Shown piece by piece: positions 36,599 through 44,692 of a DNA stretch of 64,000 bases (position 1 is its first letter; every line of letters starts with the position of its first letter). The notes under the pieces are model-generated. The model did no database searches, was not told the DNA's origin, and was given only the letters and a program-made list of their open reading frames with translations. The DNA is from Leptolyngbya sp. FACHB-8 (GTDB taxonomy: Bacteria; Cyanobacteriota; Cyanobacteriia; Elainellales; Elainellaceae). The stretch covers positions 186,001-250,000 of the forward strand of contig NZ_JACJOO010000006.1 of assembly GCF_014695575.1 (NCBI RefSeq), in the 5' to 3' direction. Both the position numbers and the translations under genes were made by a program.

Positions 36599-36847
36599 AT
36601 GTCTTCCCTAAAAACCTTACCCATCTCAGATGTCATTCACCAGCTTCGACAGCACTTTAACTTATCTCAGGAAAAATTTGCGGCGAAGTTAGGTGTCTCC
36701 TTTAAAACGGTGAATCGCTGGGAGAACGGGCGTAGTGTACCCTCACCCATGGCCATGAAATTAATTGAAGAGTTGTTGGAATCAACGGAGGGATCGAAAA
36801 AATCCTGGTTGACGCAGGACTCCCTGGAGGGAGAACGGGATGTCTGA
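36599..36847 (+). CDS. XRE/Cro-type helix-turn-helix protein
   Basis: 82 residues from the ATG at 36599; a GTG at 36575 would add eight. The HTH is clear: IHQLRQHFNLSQEKFAAKLG then FKTVNRWENGRSVPSP, the pattern of Cro/CI or MqsA-type DNA-binding domains, followed by a helix and a charged tail. It overlaps the next gene, a large hybrid histidine kinase, by 8 bases, so the two are translationally coupled. This suggests it is the DNA-binding output or an autoregulator of that kinase. Inference only. Confidence 0.8.
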   Translation: MSSLKTLPISDVIHQLRQHFNLSQEKFAAKLGVSFKTVNRWENGRSVPSPMAMKLIEELLESTEGSKKSWLTQDSLEGERDV

Positions 36848-39800
36848 AAAGTCGTCTCGTATAAGCCTAAACGATGTTTTGATTACGGAGGTATTACATC
36901 AAAGGTTGCCCCGCACCCCAAATCTACAAGCTGAGACCCAAGCCCTTCATCTAGTAGCTCGGCAACTGGCCGAACAGTCCCAAGCCCTGCTTAACACGCT
37001 GGTGACTGTAGCAAAAGACCTATGCCAAGCCGGAACTGCCGGAGTTAGCCTGCTAGAAGTGACTCCCGACGGGAAGGAAATCTTTCGCTGGAATGCGATC
37101 GCCGGAGCCTTAGCTGACCATGTGGGAGCGTCCACGCCGAAGAACTTTAGCCCCTGTGGTACCTGTTTAGACCGCCAGGCACCTCAGCTTTATTCGTACC
37201 CTGAGCGGTACTTCACCTACCTTCAGAACGCGAAACCCGCTATTGTTGAAGGTCTGGTCATTCCGCTGATGGGTACGGCTCAGCCCCTGGGCACCATTTG
37301 GGTCGTATCCCACGATGAAACACGGCAGTTTGATCCAGAAGATGTGCGGATCATGACCAGTCTCGCTGATTTTACCGCAGCGGCTCTGCAAAGTATTCAC
37401 CTGCGTCAAACAGCTGAGGTTGCGTTGCAGCGAGAGCAAGCAGCTCGTCAGGAAGCGGAGGCCAACCGTCAGGCATTTAACGAATCGGCACAACGGGCCA
37501 TCGAGATTCTGGAAAGTATTACGGATGCCTTTGTCTGTGTGGATCATGAGTGGCGAGTTACCTACATCAATCATGAAGCTGCTCAACTGAACGACCTGCA
37601 AGCCGAGGAACTGATTGGGAAAACTCAGCAGGAAATGGGACCCTGGGCGATCGCCACCGTCATTGAGGAAACCCATCGTCGCATTACCGCAGAATCAGGA
37701 GCGATCCGTTTTGAAGGGTTTGATCAACCCTCCAAACGATGGTTAGAGATTCATGCTTATCCCTGTAAGGTGGGATGCAGCATTTATTTTCGAGACATCA
37801 CAGAGCGCAAACGCGACAAAGCCAAGCGTCAGCAAGTAGAAGCTGCTTTGTACGAGAGCGAATCTCGCTTTCGTTTGATTGTTGAAAGTGCGAAAGATTA
37901 TGCCATCTTTACCCTCGATCTCGACGGCGTAATCACCAGCTGGAACCCTGGAGCTGAACGCTTATTGGGTTACAAAGAGGCAGAAATCATCGGTCAGCCC
38001 GGCTACACCATTTTTACCCCCGAAGACAGAAAAAATGGCCAGGACAAGAAAGAGTTAGAAATTGCGCTGACCCAGGGACGGGCTGAAGATGACCGCTGGC
38101 ACCTGCGCAAAGATGGTAGCCGCTTTTTTGCCAGCGGTTATATGATGCAACTGCACGATGAAGCCGGCAACCTTCAGGGGTTAGTGAAGATTCTACGCGA
38201 TATAACCGAGACCCATCAGGCTGCTGAGCGAGAGCAGTTTTTGTCTCAGGCAAGTGCCGTATTAGCTGGAACCCTGGATTACAAAAACACGTTGTTTAAC
38301 ATTGCACAACTGGCTGTGCCATTTCTGGCCGACTTTTGTTTCTTTGATATCCTCAACAATTATCAGCAAATTGAACGAGTAGCCTGGCATCACGGGGATC
38401 CGGCAAAGCGGGACTGGTTTGAGGAATTGCAGCGCTATACCCCTCCCGCAGACCAGGGGAGCCATCCCATTACCCATGTTCTGGCTACAGGCAAGGCTAA
38501 CCTTGTTCCTCTTGTTACTGAGGAATGGAAGCAAACCGTTACGCTGAATGCCGAGCATCTGCAATTGATCCAGGAGTGTCAGGTGCGATCGCTCATCACC
38601 GTGCCGCTCATTGCCCACGGGCGAACCCTTGGAGCGTTAACTGTTTGCTTAACCGCAGATTCCAATCGCTACTACACGACAACGGAGCTGGATCTGGTAG
38701 AAGAGTTGGGGCACCGCGCTGCGCTTGCCCTGGATAACGCTCGGCTGTACCAGCAAGCGCAGGAAGCCAATCGGATGAAGGATGAATTTATGGCGGTGCT
38801 CTCCCATGAGTTGCGATCGCCCCTCAACCCGATTCTGGGCTGGATTCAGCTGATTCAGAAAGGGACGCTGAATGCCGAGAAAACTGCCAAAGCCTGGGCA
38901 ACCATTGAGCGCAATGCCAGGCTACAAGCCCAACTGATTGAAGATCTGCTCGATATCTCCCGCATTTTACGAGGCAAACTCAAGCTGAATGTGGAGCAGG
39001 TGAATTTGGCAGCAACCGTTCATGCCGCAATTGAAACAGTACAGTTGGCGGCTCAGGCCAAATCTATTGTGATAGAGTCAATGCTCGATGCCCATGTCGG
39101 CTTGGTTTTGGGAGATACGACGCGATTACAGCAAGTGGTTTGGAATCTCCTCTCCAATGCGATCAAGTTTACGCCGGAACGAGGACGAGTCGAGATCCGG
39201 CTGGAGCAAATGGCTAGCCAGGTCCAGATTACGGTGAGTGACACCGGTATTGGTATTTCCTCCAACTTTTTACCGCATGTGTTCGATTACTTCCGGCAAT
39301 CGGACAGTGCTACCACACGCCGCTTTGGGGGCCTGGGATTAGGGTTGGCGATTGTACGTCAATTGGTGGAAGCTCATGGTGGAACGGTATGGGCAGAAAG
39401 CCCCGGCGAGGGCCAGGGAGCAACGTTTACGGTCAGGTTGCCGCTAACGCTGGGTCAAGAAAGCTGGCAGCAAGACGTCCAGGGTTCAGGAGAGCCATTC
39501 AATTTACAAGGCATTCGCATCTTATTGATTGATAACGAGCTAGATGCCTTGGAGTATTCGGCGTTTGTGCTGGAGCAAGCAGGAGCAACTGTCATCTCAG
39601 CGACGTCTGCGACTGAAGCGTTGGAGTTATTTGCCCAAACTCAACCCAATGTGCTGGTGAGTGATATTGGGATGCCCGATCAGGATGGCTATATGCTGAT
39701 ACAGCAGGTGCGATCGCTCCCGCCCGAACAGGGAGGACAGGTTCCGGCGATCGCCCTCACCGCTTATGCGGGGGAGAATAACCGTCAACAGGCGATCACG

Positions 39801-39893
39801 GCAGGGTTTCAGCGGCATCTTGCCAAACCTGTTAGCCCGGAAGTATTCGTTGAGACGGTTGTTGCTCTGGTTAAGCCAAACCAATTTCCATAA
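36840..39893 (+). CDS. Hybrid histidine kinase: GAF-PAS-PAS-GAF-HisKA-HATPase-REC
   Basis: A cytosolic 1017-residue kinase. A GAF domain (about 50-195, with a CGTCLDRQ motif near 105), a PAS (about 215-325), a second PAS (about 345-465, NPGAERLLGY) and a second GAF (about 475-645) precede HisKA with SHELRSPLNPILG. HATPase boxes NLLSNAIKF, DTGIGIS, and GLGLGLAIV are intact. The C-terminal receiver has ILLIDNELD, phospho-Asp in LVSDIGMPDQDG and HLAKP. A GGAGGGAG site lies before the ATG. The Cys in the first GAF might contact a cofactor, but I cannot show that. It is coupled to the upstream HTH gene, a tight DNA-binder/kinase pair. Confidence 0.9.
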   Translation: MSEKSSRISLNDVLITEVLHQRLPRTPNLQAETQALHLVARQLAEQSQALLNTLVTVAKDLCQAGTAGVSLLEVTPDGKEIFRWNAIAGALADHVGASTPKNFSPCGTCLDRQAPQLYSYPERYFTYLQNAKPAIVEGLVIPLMGTAQPLGTIWVVSHDETRQFDPEDVRIMTSLADFTAAALQSIHLRQTAEVALQREQAARQEAEANRQAFNESAQRAIEILESITDAFVCVDHEWRVTYINHEAAQLNDLQAEELIGKTQQEMGPWAIATVIEETHRRITAESGAIRFEGFDQPSKRWLEIHAYPCKVGCSIYFRDITERKRDKAKRQQVEAALYESESRFRLIVESAKDYAIFTLDLDGVITSWNPGAERLLGYKEAEIIGQPGYTIFTPEDRKNGQDKKELEIALTQGRAEDDRWHLRKDGSRFFASGYMMQLHDEAGNLQGLVKILRDITETHQAAEREQFLSQASAVLAGTLDYKNTLFNIAQLAVPFLADFCFFDILNNYQQIERVAWHHGDPAKRDWFEELQRYTPPADQGSHPITHVLATGKANLVPLVTEEWKQTVTLNAEHLQLIQECQVRSLITVPLIAHGRTLGALTVCLTADSNRYYTTTELDLVEELGHRAALALDNARLYQQAQEANRMKDEFMAVLSHELRSPLNPILGWIQLIQKGTLNAEKTAKAWATIERNARLQAQLIEDLLDISRILRGKLKLNVEQVNLAATVHAAIETVQLAAQAKSIVIESMLDAHVGLVLGDTTRLQQVVWNLLSNAIKFTPERGRVEIRLEQMASQVQITVSDTGIGISSNFLPHVFDYFRQSDSATTRRFGGLGLGLAIVRQLVEAHGGTVWAESPGEGQGATFTVRLPLTLGQESWQQDVQGSGEPFNLQGIRILLIDNELDALEYSAFVLEQAGATVISATSATEALELFAQTQPNVLVSDIGMPDQDGYMLIQQVRSLPPEQGGQVPAIALTAYAGENNRQQAITAGFQRHLAKPVSPEVFVETVVALVKPNQFP

Positions 39894-39923
39894 TCTCAGC
39901 TTGCTGCAAACTGAAATGCCTAT

Positions 39924-40055
39924 CAGCAATTTTCAGTATGGGCATCAAAGCCAAGAGTTCACGCCCTACGGGCGTGAACTCTTGGCTTTGATGCCCGAAG
40001 ACCGCGCGCCAAAAGCGCGCGGTCTTCGGGCCTGATTTCAAAATGAGAATTGCTG
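39924..40055 (+). repeat. Family C double-hairpin element, copy 1 (132 bp)
   Basis: Ends CAGCAATTTTCA (39924) and TGAGAATTGCTG (to 40055) are inverted repeats with one mismatch. Inside are two long hairpins: GGGCATCAAAGCCAAGAG... with a TAC loop, and CCGAAGACCGCGCGCC with partner. A same-orientation, same-length copy lies at 56499-56630 with about ten differences. Confidence 0.85.
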
Positions 40056-40108
40056 AGTGCCTATTTTTTTGTGCGCTTGGCGTATGCAAAAATAGTAAGC
40101 TCAAACCT

Positions 40109-40151
40109 TTGTAGGGGAGGTTGCATGTATCACATGCAACCTCCCCTACAA
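40109..40151. repeat. 20-base-arm perfect palindrome
   Basis: TTGTAGGGGAGGTTGCATGT (40109-40128), loop ATC, perfect complement 40132-40151. It sits between elements of families C and B, making three palindromic elements in 350 bases. Confidence 0.7.
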
Positions 40152-40171
40152 GGATTCTTGAATGCGTAGGT

Positions 40172-40273
40172 CTTACAGAGCTTTGCACATTGATTCAGTA
40201 TGGTGGTGTGGGGCACGAAGTGCCCCACACCACCATACTGAATACACTTGCACATTGCTATAAAACGGTATTA
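40172..40273 (-). repeat. Family B palindromic element, copy 2, ending on a stop codon
   Basis: On the minus strand it begins TAATACCGTTTTATAGCAAT, the TAA being the stop of the receiver gene at 40271, and continues GTGCAAGTG as in copy 1. The core is a 24-base-arm hairpin (40193-40216, 40220-40243) around GAA, containing GGTGGTGTGGGG. Confidence 0.78.
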
Positions 40274-40669
40274 GACTCGGCAAAGCTTTTGAATCATCAG
40301 TTTCAACTGTTGTCCATCCTCCAGATAAGACACATACGCATGATCACCCAGGTGAACATCCTGTCCTTCAAGATCTGCACCGTACTGCTCAGCGATGATC
40401 AAAATGGGCGTGAGGCCGTCTAGATCCGTGTACTGACGAATGTTTCGACCGATCGCCATCACTTCATCAAGCGATTGCTCTGTTTGATTCAGCAAAATCA
40501 AGTTAAAACGTTCTTGTCCTCCTCGTAGGCGTTGTATGGCATCCGTTTCGTCGATAGCAACGATGACTTGATAGCCCCAACGTTGCAGGTTATCCTTCAG
40601 CAGCGGGCGCGTGTCGTCATCCGGTTCAACGACGAAAATACGAGATGATGGTATACGTGGCGAGTTCAT
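40271..40669 (-). CDS. Stand-alone receiver-like protein lacking the phospho-Asp (Asn variant)
   Basis: 132 residues with a receiver fold pattern: RIFVVEPDDD (acidic pocket, about 10-19), alpha/beta alternation, and LILLNQTEQSLDE where the phospho-accepting Asp is replaced by Asn (about 61). The conserved Lys-Pro near the end is missing too; YLEDGQQLKLMIQKL stands in its place. It therefore should not be phosphorylated normally and may act by binding. It is closely similar to the receiver at 43158, and both lie directly downstream of a Crp/Fnr gene. Its stop codon lies in the family B element. Confidence 0.75.
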   Translation of the reverse strand: MNSPRIPSSRIFVVEPDDDTRPLLKDNLQRWGYQVIVAIDETDAIQRLRGGQERFNLILLNQTEQSLDEVMAIGRNIRQYTDLDGLTPILIIAEQYGADLEGQDVHLGDHAYVSYLEDGQQLKLMIQKLCRV

Positions 40670-40723
40670 AGTTTCAGGTCAGCAGCGCAGTGTATTGTCA
40701 GGCAGGGTGCGTTTCACTTCGAC

Positions 40724-40771
40724 GGTCGGTTGTTATGGAGAGGGCGCAGACCCCCTTCATAACAACCGACC
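40724..40771. repeat. 14-base-arm hairpin between receiver and Crp genes
   Basis: GGTCGGTTGTTATG (40724-40737) pairs perfectly with 40758-40771; the loop is GAGAGGGCGCAGACCCCCTT. It lies in the 136-base spacer downstream of the Crp gene at 40806 and may lower read-through into the receiver gene. Confidence 0.6.
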
Positions 40772-40805
40772 ACAAGCTTAGACCACTACTGTAAGACACA
40801 ATGGG

Positions 40806-41513
40806 TTACCCTTTGTTATTTCCAAGCAAGCGATCATACTCTGCTCGGATTCGATGAAAGCATTCACAGGCTGAAGCTTCTAGTCCTGCCTGATTGAGAA
40901 TCTTGATGTCTCCCCGACAATATTGAATCAGTTTACGCTCCTGCAACTTCTGGGCCGTTTGTGTCACCCCGGCTCGCCGCACCCCCAGCATGGTGGACAT
41001 AAACTCCTGAGTTAGAGGCAGATGATCCGATTGAAGTCGGTCTTGCGCTTCAAGCAGCCAGCGTGGCAGACGTTGCTCTAGTGTGTGAAGCGAGTTGCAT
41101 GCGGCTATTTGAGAGACTTGCGCCAGAAACGCTTGCGTGTAGCGTAACAACACATCATGCAGCTCCTCATTGCTCCGGAACTCCTGCCGCATGATCTGGG
41201 CATCAATTCTCATAGCTCTGCCTGCAGCCTGGACAGAGTGCTCTGTTTGGTCCATGACATGGTTGCCCAGGATAGCTGTAATCCCCAGCAGTTCCCGGTT
41301 GCCCACCATTCCCACCTCGGCTGTGGCACCATCTTGCATGGTCAGGGTGACAGAAAAAAGGCAATCGATTGGGAAATAGAGGTAAACCAGAGCATCACCA
41401 GGGCTATGGAGAATCGCACCCTGCTTAAAATCAAGCAGAGTAAGATGGGGAGCAAGGCGATCGCGCGATTCCTGAGAGAGCGCAGCCAATATTCGATTGC
41501 CGGGCATCATAAG
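40806..41513 (-). CDS. Crp/Fnr-family transcription regulator, paralogue 1
   Basis: 235 residues from the ATG pair at 41513/41510, preceded by GGAAG; an upstream in-frame start at 41558 is less likely. The cyclic-nucleotide-binding fold includes ILHSPGDALVYLYFPIDC. It lacks the Arg-x-Ser cAMP-binding signature of E. coli CRP, so the ligand is unknown. The C-terminal winged HTH contains QEFMSTMLGVRRAGVTQTAQ. Highly similar to the genes at 41565 and 43654. It starts about 50 bases after the stop of paralogue 2, so they are probably co-transcribed. Confidence 0.88.
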   Translation of the reverse strand, partial: LMMPGNRILAALSQESRDRLAPHLTLLDFKQGAILHSPGDALVYLYFPIDCLFSVTLTMQDGATAEVGMVGNRELLGITAILGNHVMDQTEHSVQAAGRAMRIDAQIMRQEFRSNEELHDVLLRYTQAFLAQVSQIAACNSLHTLEQRLPRWLLEAQDRLQSDHLPLTQEFMSTMLGVRRAGVTQTAQKLQERKLIQYCRGDIKILNQAGLEASACECFHRIRAEYDRLLGNNKG

Positions 41514-41564
41514 AGCTTCCACGTTTTTGAGAGAGGCCCTCCATAGAACAAATCTCAAAATGAG

Positions 41565-42266
41565 TTAAGTGTCGTTTCCCAGTAAGCGGTCATATTCTGC
41601 TTTGATTCGTTTAAAGCATTCACAGGCTGACGCTTCTAACCCAGCCTGGTTGAGAATCTGGACATTTCCCCGACGATACTGGATCAGTTTTCGTTCTTGT
41701 AGCTTTTGAGCCGCTTGCGTGACGCCTGCCCGCCGCACCCCCAGCATGGTTGCGATAAATTCCTGGGTTAGAGCCAAATGATTAGAATGAACCCGCTCTT
41801 GAGTTTCTAGTAACCAGTGTGGCAGACGTTGTTCTAGCGTGTGGAGGGAGTTGCAAGCTGCCGTTTGAGTAACTTGTGCCAAGAATGCCTGCGTATATCG
41901 TAACATTACATCATGTAATTCACCATGACGCTCAAACTCCTGCCGCACGATCCGGGCATCAATTTTCATTGCTCTGCCTGCAACCTGGACGACGTATTCG
42001 GTTTGGGTCGTTGCACTACCACCTAGGATGGCATTGATCCCCAGCACTTCCCGGTTGCCGACCATGCCAACTTCCGCGGTTGACCCGTCTTGCATGGTCA
42101 GGGTGATCGAGATGAGGCAGTTAATCGGAAAATAAACATAGACTAACGGCTCTCCCGGTCGGTGGAGAACGAGGCCTTGTTCCAGGTTGACATGAACAAG
42201 GTGAGGCTCAAGTCTCTGGAGTACAGCAGGAGACAGGCTAGCCAGTATTTGATTTTCAGCAGTCAT
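41565..42266 (-). CDS. Crp/Fnr-family transcription regulator, paralogue 2
   Basis: 233 residues from the ATG at 42266 (GAGG five bases upstream). Effector domain with LVLHRPGEPLVYVYFPINC and GNREVLGINAILGG; HTH with QEFIATMLGVRRAGVTQAAQ. Its recognition helix differs by only a residue or two from paralogue 1, so the two may bind the same or overlapping operators. No CRP-type cAMP signature. It lies 85 bases after a receiver gene (42352) and 50 before paralogue 1. Confidence 0.88.
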   Translation of the reverse strand: MTAENQILASLSPAVLQRLEPHLVHVNLEQGLVLHRPGEPLVYVYFPINCLISITLTMQDGSTAEVGMVGNREVLGINAILGGSATTQTEYVVQVAGRAMKIDARIVRQEFERHGELHDVMLRYTQAFLAQVTQTAACNSLHTLEQRLPHWLLETQERVHSNHLALTQEFIATMLGVRRAGVTQAAQKLQERKLIQYRRGNVQILNQAGLEASACECFKRIKAEYDRLLGNDT

Positions 42267-42351
42267 ACGAGCCTCAGAAAAATAACTAGAGAGGCTCTTC
42301 GTAGAACACATCTCACGGCCCCAAGTCTAATAAGAAGTAAGAATACGTTTA

Positions 42352-42777
42352 CTAATAAGGGCTCATCGCCAATTCTTGAGTCTGCCTGGTCAGGCAAGCG
42401 ACTGTTTCAAGTAATTCGTCAATATTGAAGGGTTTAGACAAGTGACGACAAAACCCAGCAGCGAGGGCCTGGTCACGCTCGCTCTTGTTGGCACATACCG
42501 TCAGGGCGATCGCCGGGATCGGAGTACCACGTTCGGTTTCAAGAGCTTTCACCTTGCTCATGAGGGAATATCCATCTTCGCCGGGTAAGACAAGCTCACT
42601 GATGAGAAGATCAGGGCAGCTTTTTTGCATAATTTCAAGGCAGTCGCTGGCGCAAGTTGCTGCGATCGCCTCAACTCCATACCCTTCAAGCAGAACTGTC
42701 AGTAACTCGCTGGAATCAGCGTTACCGTCTACCACAAGCACCCGCAGACCTTTCCTCAATGAGGTTGAATTGTACAT
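42352..42777 (-). CDS. Stand-alone receiver with Glu at the phospho-acceptor position
   Basis: 141 residues, a single receiver domain. VLVVDGNADSSELL holds the acidic pocket with only one of the usual two Asp. LLISELVLPGEDGY places Glu (about 61) where Asp is normal; compare LVSDIGMPDQDGY in the kinase at 36840. The switch Lys remains in RHLSKPF (about 115). Glu at this site often mimics phosphorylation, so the protein may be permanently in an active-like state. It precedes Crp paralogues 2 and 1 on the same strand and could be co-transcribed with them. Confidence 0.78.
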   Translation of the reverse strand: MYNSTSLRKGLRVLVVDGNADSSELLTVLLEGYGVEAIAATCASDCLEIMQKSCPDLLISELVLPGEDGYSLMSKVKALETERGTPIPAIALTVCANKSERDQALAAGFCRHLSKPFNIDELLETVACLTRQTQELAMSPY

Positions 42778-43063
42778 ATCAGGAAAAGCCCTCCATACGA
42801 AGACAACACAATGGAGGTAGATAAAGATCTACGTTCCTGCACATTTAAGGACAGACGATCCATTCTGACCTTTTCACCATAAGTCGGTCTTAAGACTGAG
42901 GTCGGTACGGTTACGTACCTTGGACACAAAATATAGCTGCATCTATTGCCAAACTTCTTCTGCATGAATCAATGCGCGGCTTTGCCGGACAACGATTGAT
43001 GCGGGAAGTTTGATGAAGAGATGTTGGGTGGAAGACTACAAACTCCCTTTCAACAGTAACACC

Positions 43064-43150
43064 ACCTGAGGTCGGGTTAGGGGCTTTTTCGAGGGGCATG
43101 CATTGCATGCCCCTCGAAAAAGCCCCTTTTGGCTTATTTCAGATTGAGGT
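43064..43150 (+). repeat. Family A element, copy 3, single hairpin
   Basis: The left end ACCTGAGGTCGGGTTAG and right end CTTATTTCAGATTGAGGT match the ends of the family A copy at 45677. The core is one perfect 23-base-arm hairpin (43079-43101, 43105-43127) around ATT, different from the cores of copies 1 and 2. The element ends 8 bases from the TAG stop of the receiver gene at 43158. Confidence 0.72.
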
Positions 43151-43157
43151 GAATACC

Positions 43158-43571
43158 CTATGGGACCGGACAGAGCAGGTATAGTAGCTCCTTCAGCTGT
43201 TGCCCATCCTCCAGGTAGGCGACATACTCGTAGTCTCCCATCTGAACATCCTGTCCTTCCAAGTCGTCTCCATAGCACTCTGCCATCACGACAACCGGGA
43301 TGGAAGGTGGCAACCCTGCATGCTGACAGATATCCCGTCCTATGGCTACAAGTTCTGCAACGGAGTGTCCAACTTGATTCATGAGCAGAAGATCAAACGG
43401 TTCGCCTTTTCCCTGGACACGTTGCATGGCGTCCGTTTCACTCAGTGCCACAATTAAGGTGTACCCCCAACTGTGAAGGTTATCCATGAGAGAGGGACGC
43501 ACTTTGTCATCTGGCTCCACCAGCAGAATAGTGGGTTGTATTAGCGCATCCTCGATCATTTCCCGTTTCAT
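43158..43571 (-). CDS. Stand-alone receiver-like protein lacking the phospho-Asp (Asn variant), second copy
   Basis: 137 residues. TILLVEPDDKVRPSLMDNLHS opens a receiver-like fold; LLLMNQVGHSVAE has Asn (about 65) where the phospho-Asp should be. The C-terminus YVAYLEDGQQLKEL matches the paralogue at 40271 and lacks the usual Lys-Pro. The common Asn and common tail show the two are recent paralogues of one degenerate family. Positioned 82 bases downstream of Crp paralogue 3, mirroring the other pair. Likely a binding partner or ligand sensor rather than a phosphoreceiver. Confidence 0.75.
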   Translation of the reverse strand: MKREMIEDALIQPTILLVEPDDKVRPSLMDNLHSWGYTLIVALSETDAMQRVQGKGEPFDLLLMNQVGHSVAELVAIGRDICQHAGLPPSIPVVVMAECYGDDLEGQDVQMGDYEYVAYLEDGQQLKELLYLLCPVP

Positions 43572-43653
43572 TCTCTTCTAAAGGGCATTAAAAAGATTGT
43601 TTGTCCTGTGTCACGCACGAAAAACAGTCTTTTCAGCTAAAGCTTAAGCACGT

Positions 43654-44367
43654 TTAGGATACTTTCTTATCCGGGGCTCCCAGCAAACGCTTATATTCAT
43701 CTTTAACGGTATGAAAACACTCACAGGCAAAGGCTTCTAACCCAGGTTGATCCAAAATATGGATGTGGCCCCGATTGTAGTGAATTAACTTCCTCTCCTG
43801 AAGCTTTTGAGCTGTTTGAGTGACTCCAGCACGGCGTACCCCTAGCATGTCAGCCATAAACTCTTGCGTCAGTTCCAGTTCGTCTGTCTCAACCCGACTA
43901 TGCACCTCCAACAGCCAGCGAGCTAACCGCTGATCTATCTTATGGAGACTATTGCAGGCCGTGGTTTGTGAAATTTGAGCCAGCAGGGCCTGGGTGTAGC
44001 GCAGCATTACAGCGCGTAGTTCCTTATTATGATCGAACTCTTCCCGCAGGATCTGAGCATCGATCTTCATAGCGCTACCTGGAATTTGCACAATGTAGGT
44101 CGTTTGGGTGGTTTCCCTGCCCCCCATAAAGGCATTCACACCAATGACTTCTTGTTTACCCACTAGCCCTGTTTCAGCTGTTGTGCCATCTCGCATCGTA
44201 ATGGTGATTGACAGAACACAATCGAGCGGAAAATAAAGGTTTTCAATCTCATCCCCTGGATTGTGCAGACGCTCGCCGCGCTCCAAGGAAATCCGTTTCA
44301 GGGCTGGCCTGAGCTTTTCAGACAGGTTTGGAGGAAAGGCATTAAGCAAGTCATTCTGGGGAGCCAT
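43654..44367 (-). CDS. Crp/Fnr-family transcription regulator, paralogue 3
   Basis: 237 residues, ATG at 44367. Effector domain with RLHNPGDEIENLYFPLDCV and GKQEVIGVNAFMGG; the HTH QEFMADMLGVRRAGVTQTAQ is nearly the same as in paralogues 1 and 2, so it probably recognises a related operator. It shares CNSLHKIDQRLARWLLE with the others. A weak imperfect hairpin (near 43591-43634) lies between it and the receiver gene. No sign of cAMP-type ligand residues. Confidence 0.88.
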   Translation of the reverse strand: MAPQNDLLNAFPPNLSEKLRPALKRISLERGERLHNPGDEIENLYFPLDCVLSITITMRDGTTAETGLVGKQEVIGVNAFMGGRETTQTTYIVQIPGSAMKIDAQILREEFDHNKELRAVMLRYTQALLAQISQTTACNSLHKIDQRLARWLLEVHSRVETDELELTQEFMADMLGVRRAGVTQTAQKLQERKLIHYNRGHIHILDQPGLEAFACECFHTVKDEYKRLLGAPDKKVS

Positions 44368-44474
44368 AGCACGGATTGCAAGCTATGGCCGCAGTCTACC
44401 GGATAATACGTAAAAGGGTCTCATACACAAGTCATAAAGTTACTCAAGTCTAGGGTGTACTTTCAAAGCCCCGT

Positions 44475-44544
44475 TTCTGAGTGGAGTTAGGGTAGGGGAT
44501 GTAGAACTGCAGTTCTACATCCCCTACCCTAACTCCACTCAGAA
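44475..44544. repeat. 70-base perfect palindrome
   Basis: Thirty-five base pairs with no loop, centred on CTGCAG between 44509 and 44510. Outer flanks are weakly inverted (CTTTCAAAG left; complement of CAAAGCTTTT right). It lies in the 325-base divergent spacer between Crp paralogue 3 and cheR, which contains no gene. Confidence 0.8.
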
Positions 44545-44692
44545 TTACCTCAAAGCTTTTCGGAAAGGCGGTTTCACGCATCGCTTGAGCGCTCTTATGT
44601 ACGGAACAGGACAGACCGCTTCATTGAATAACGTCTATTTATAGAGAAGGGAATTGATTGGGTTAAGTAGGTGTCTGGCTGAGTTCTGTTTC

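Noticed and set aside
39871-40188. Open frames crossing the family C and B palindromes
   Set aside because: The frames are produced by the repeats themselves; both strands are open and the peptides repeat one another (e.g. HQSQEFTP twice).
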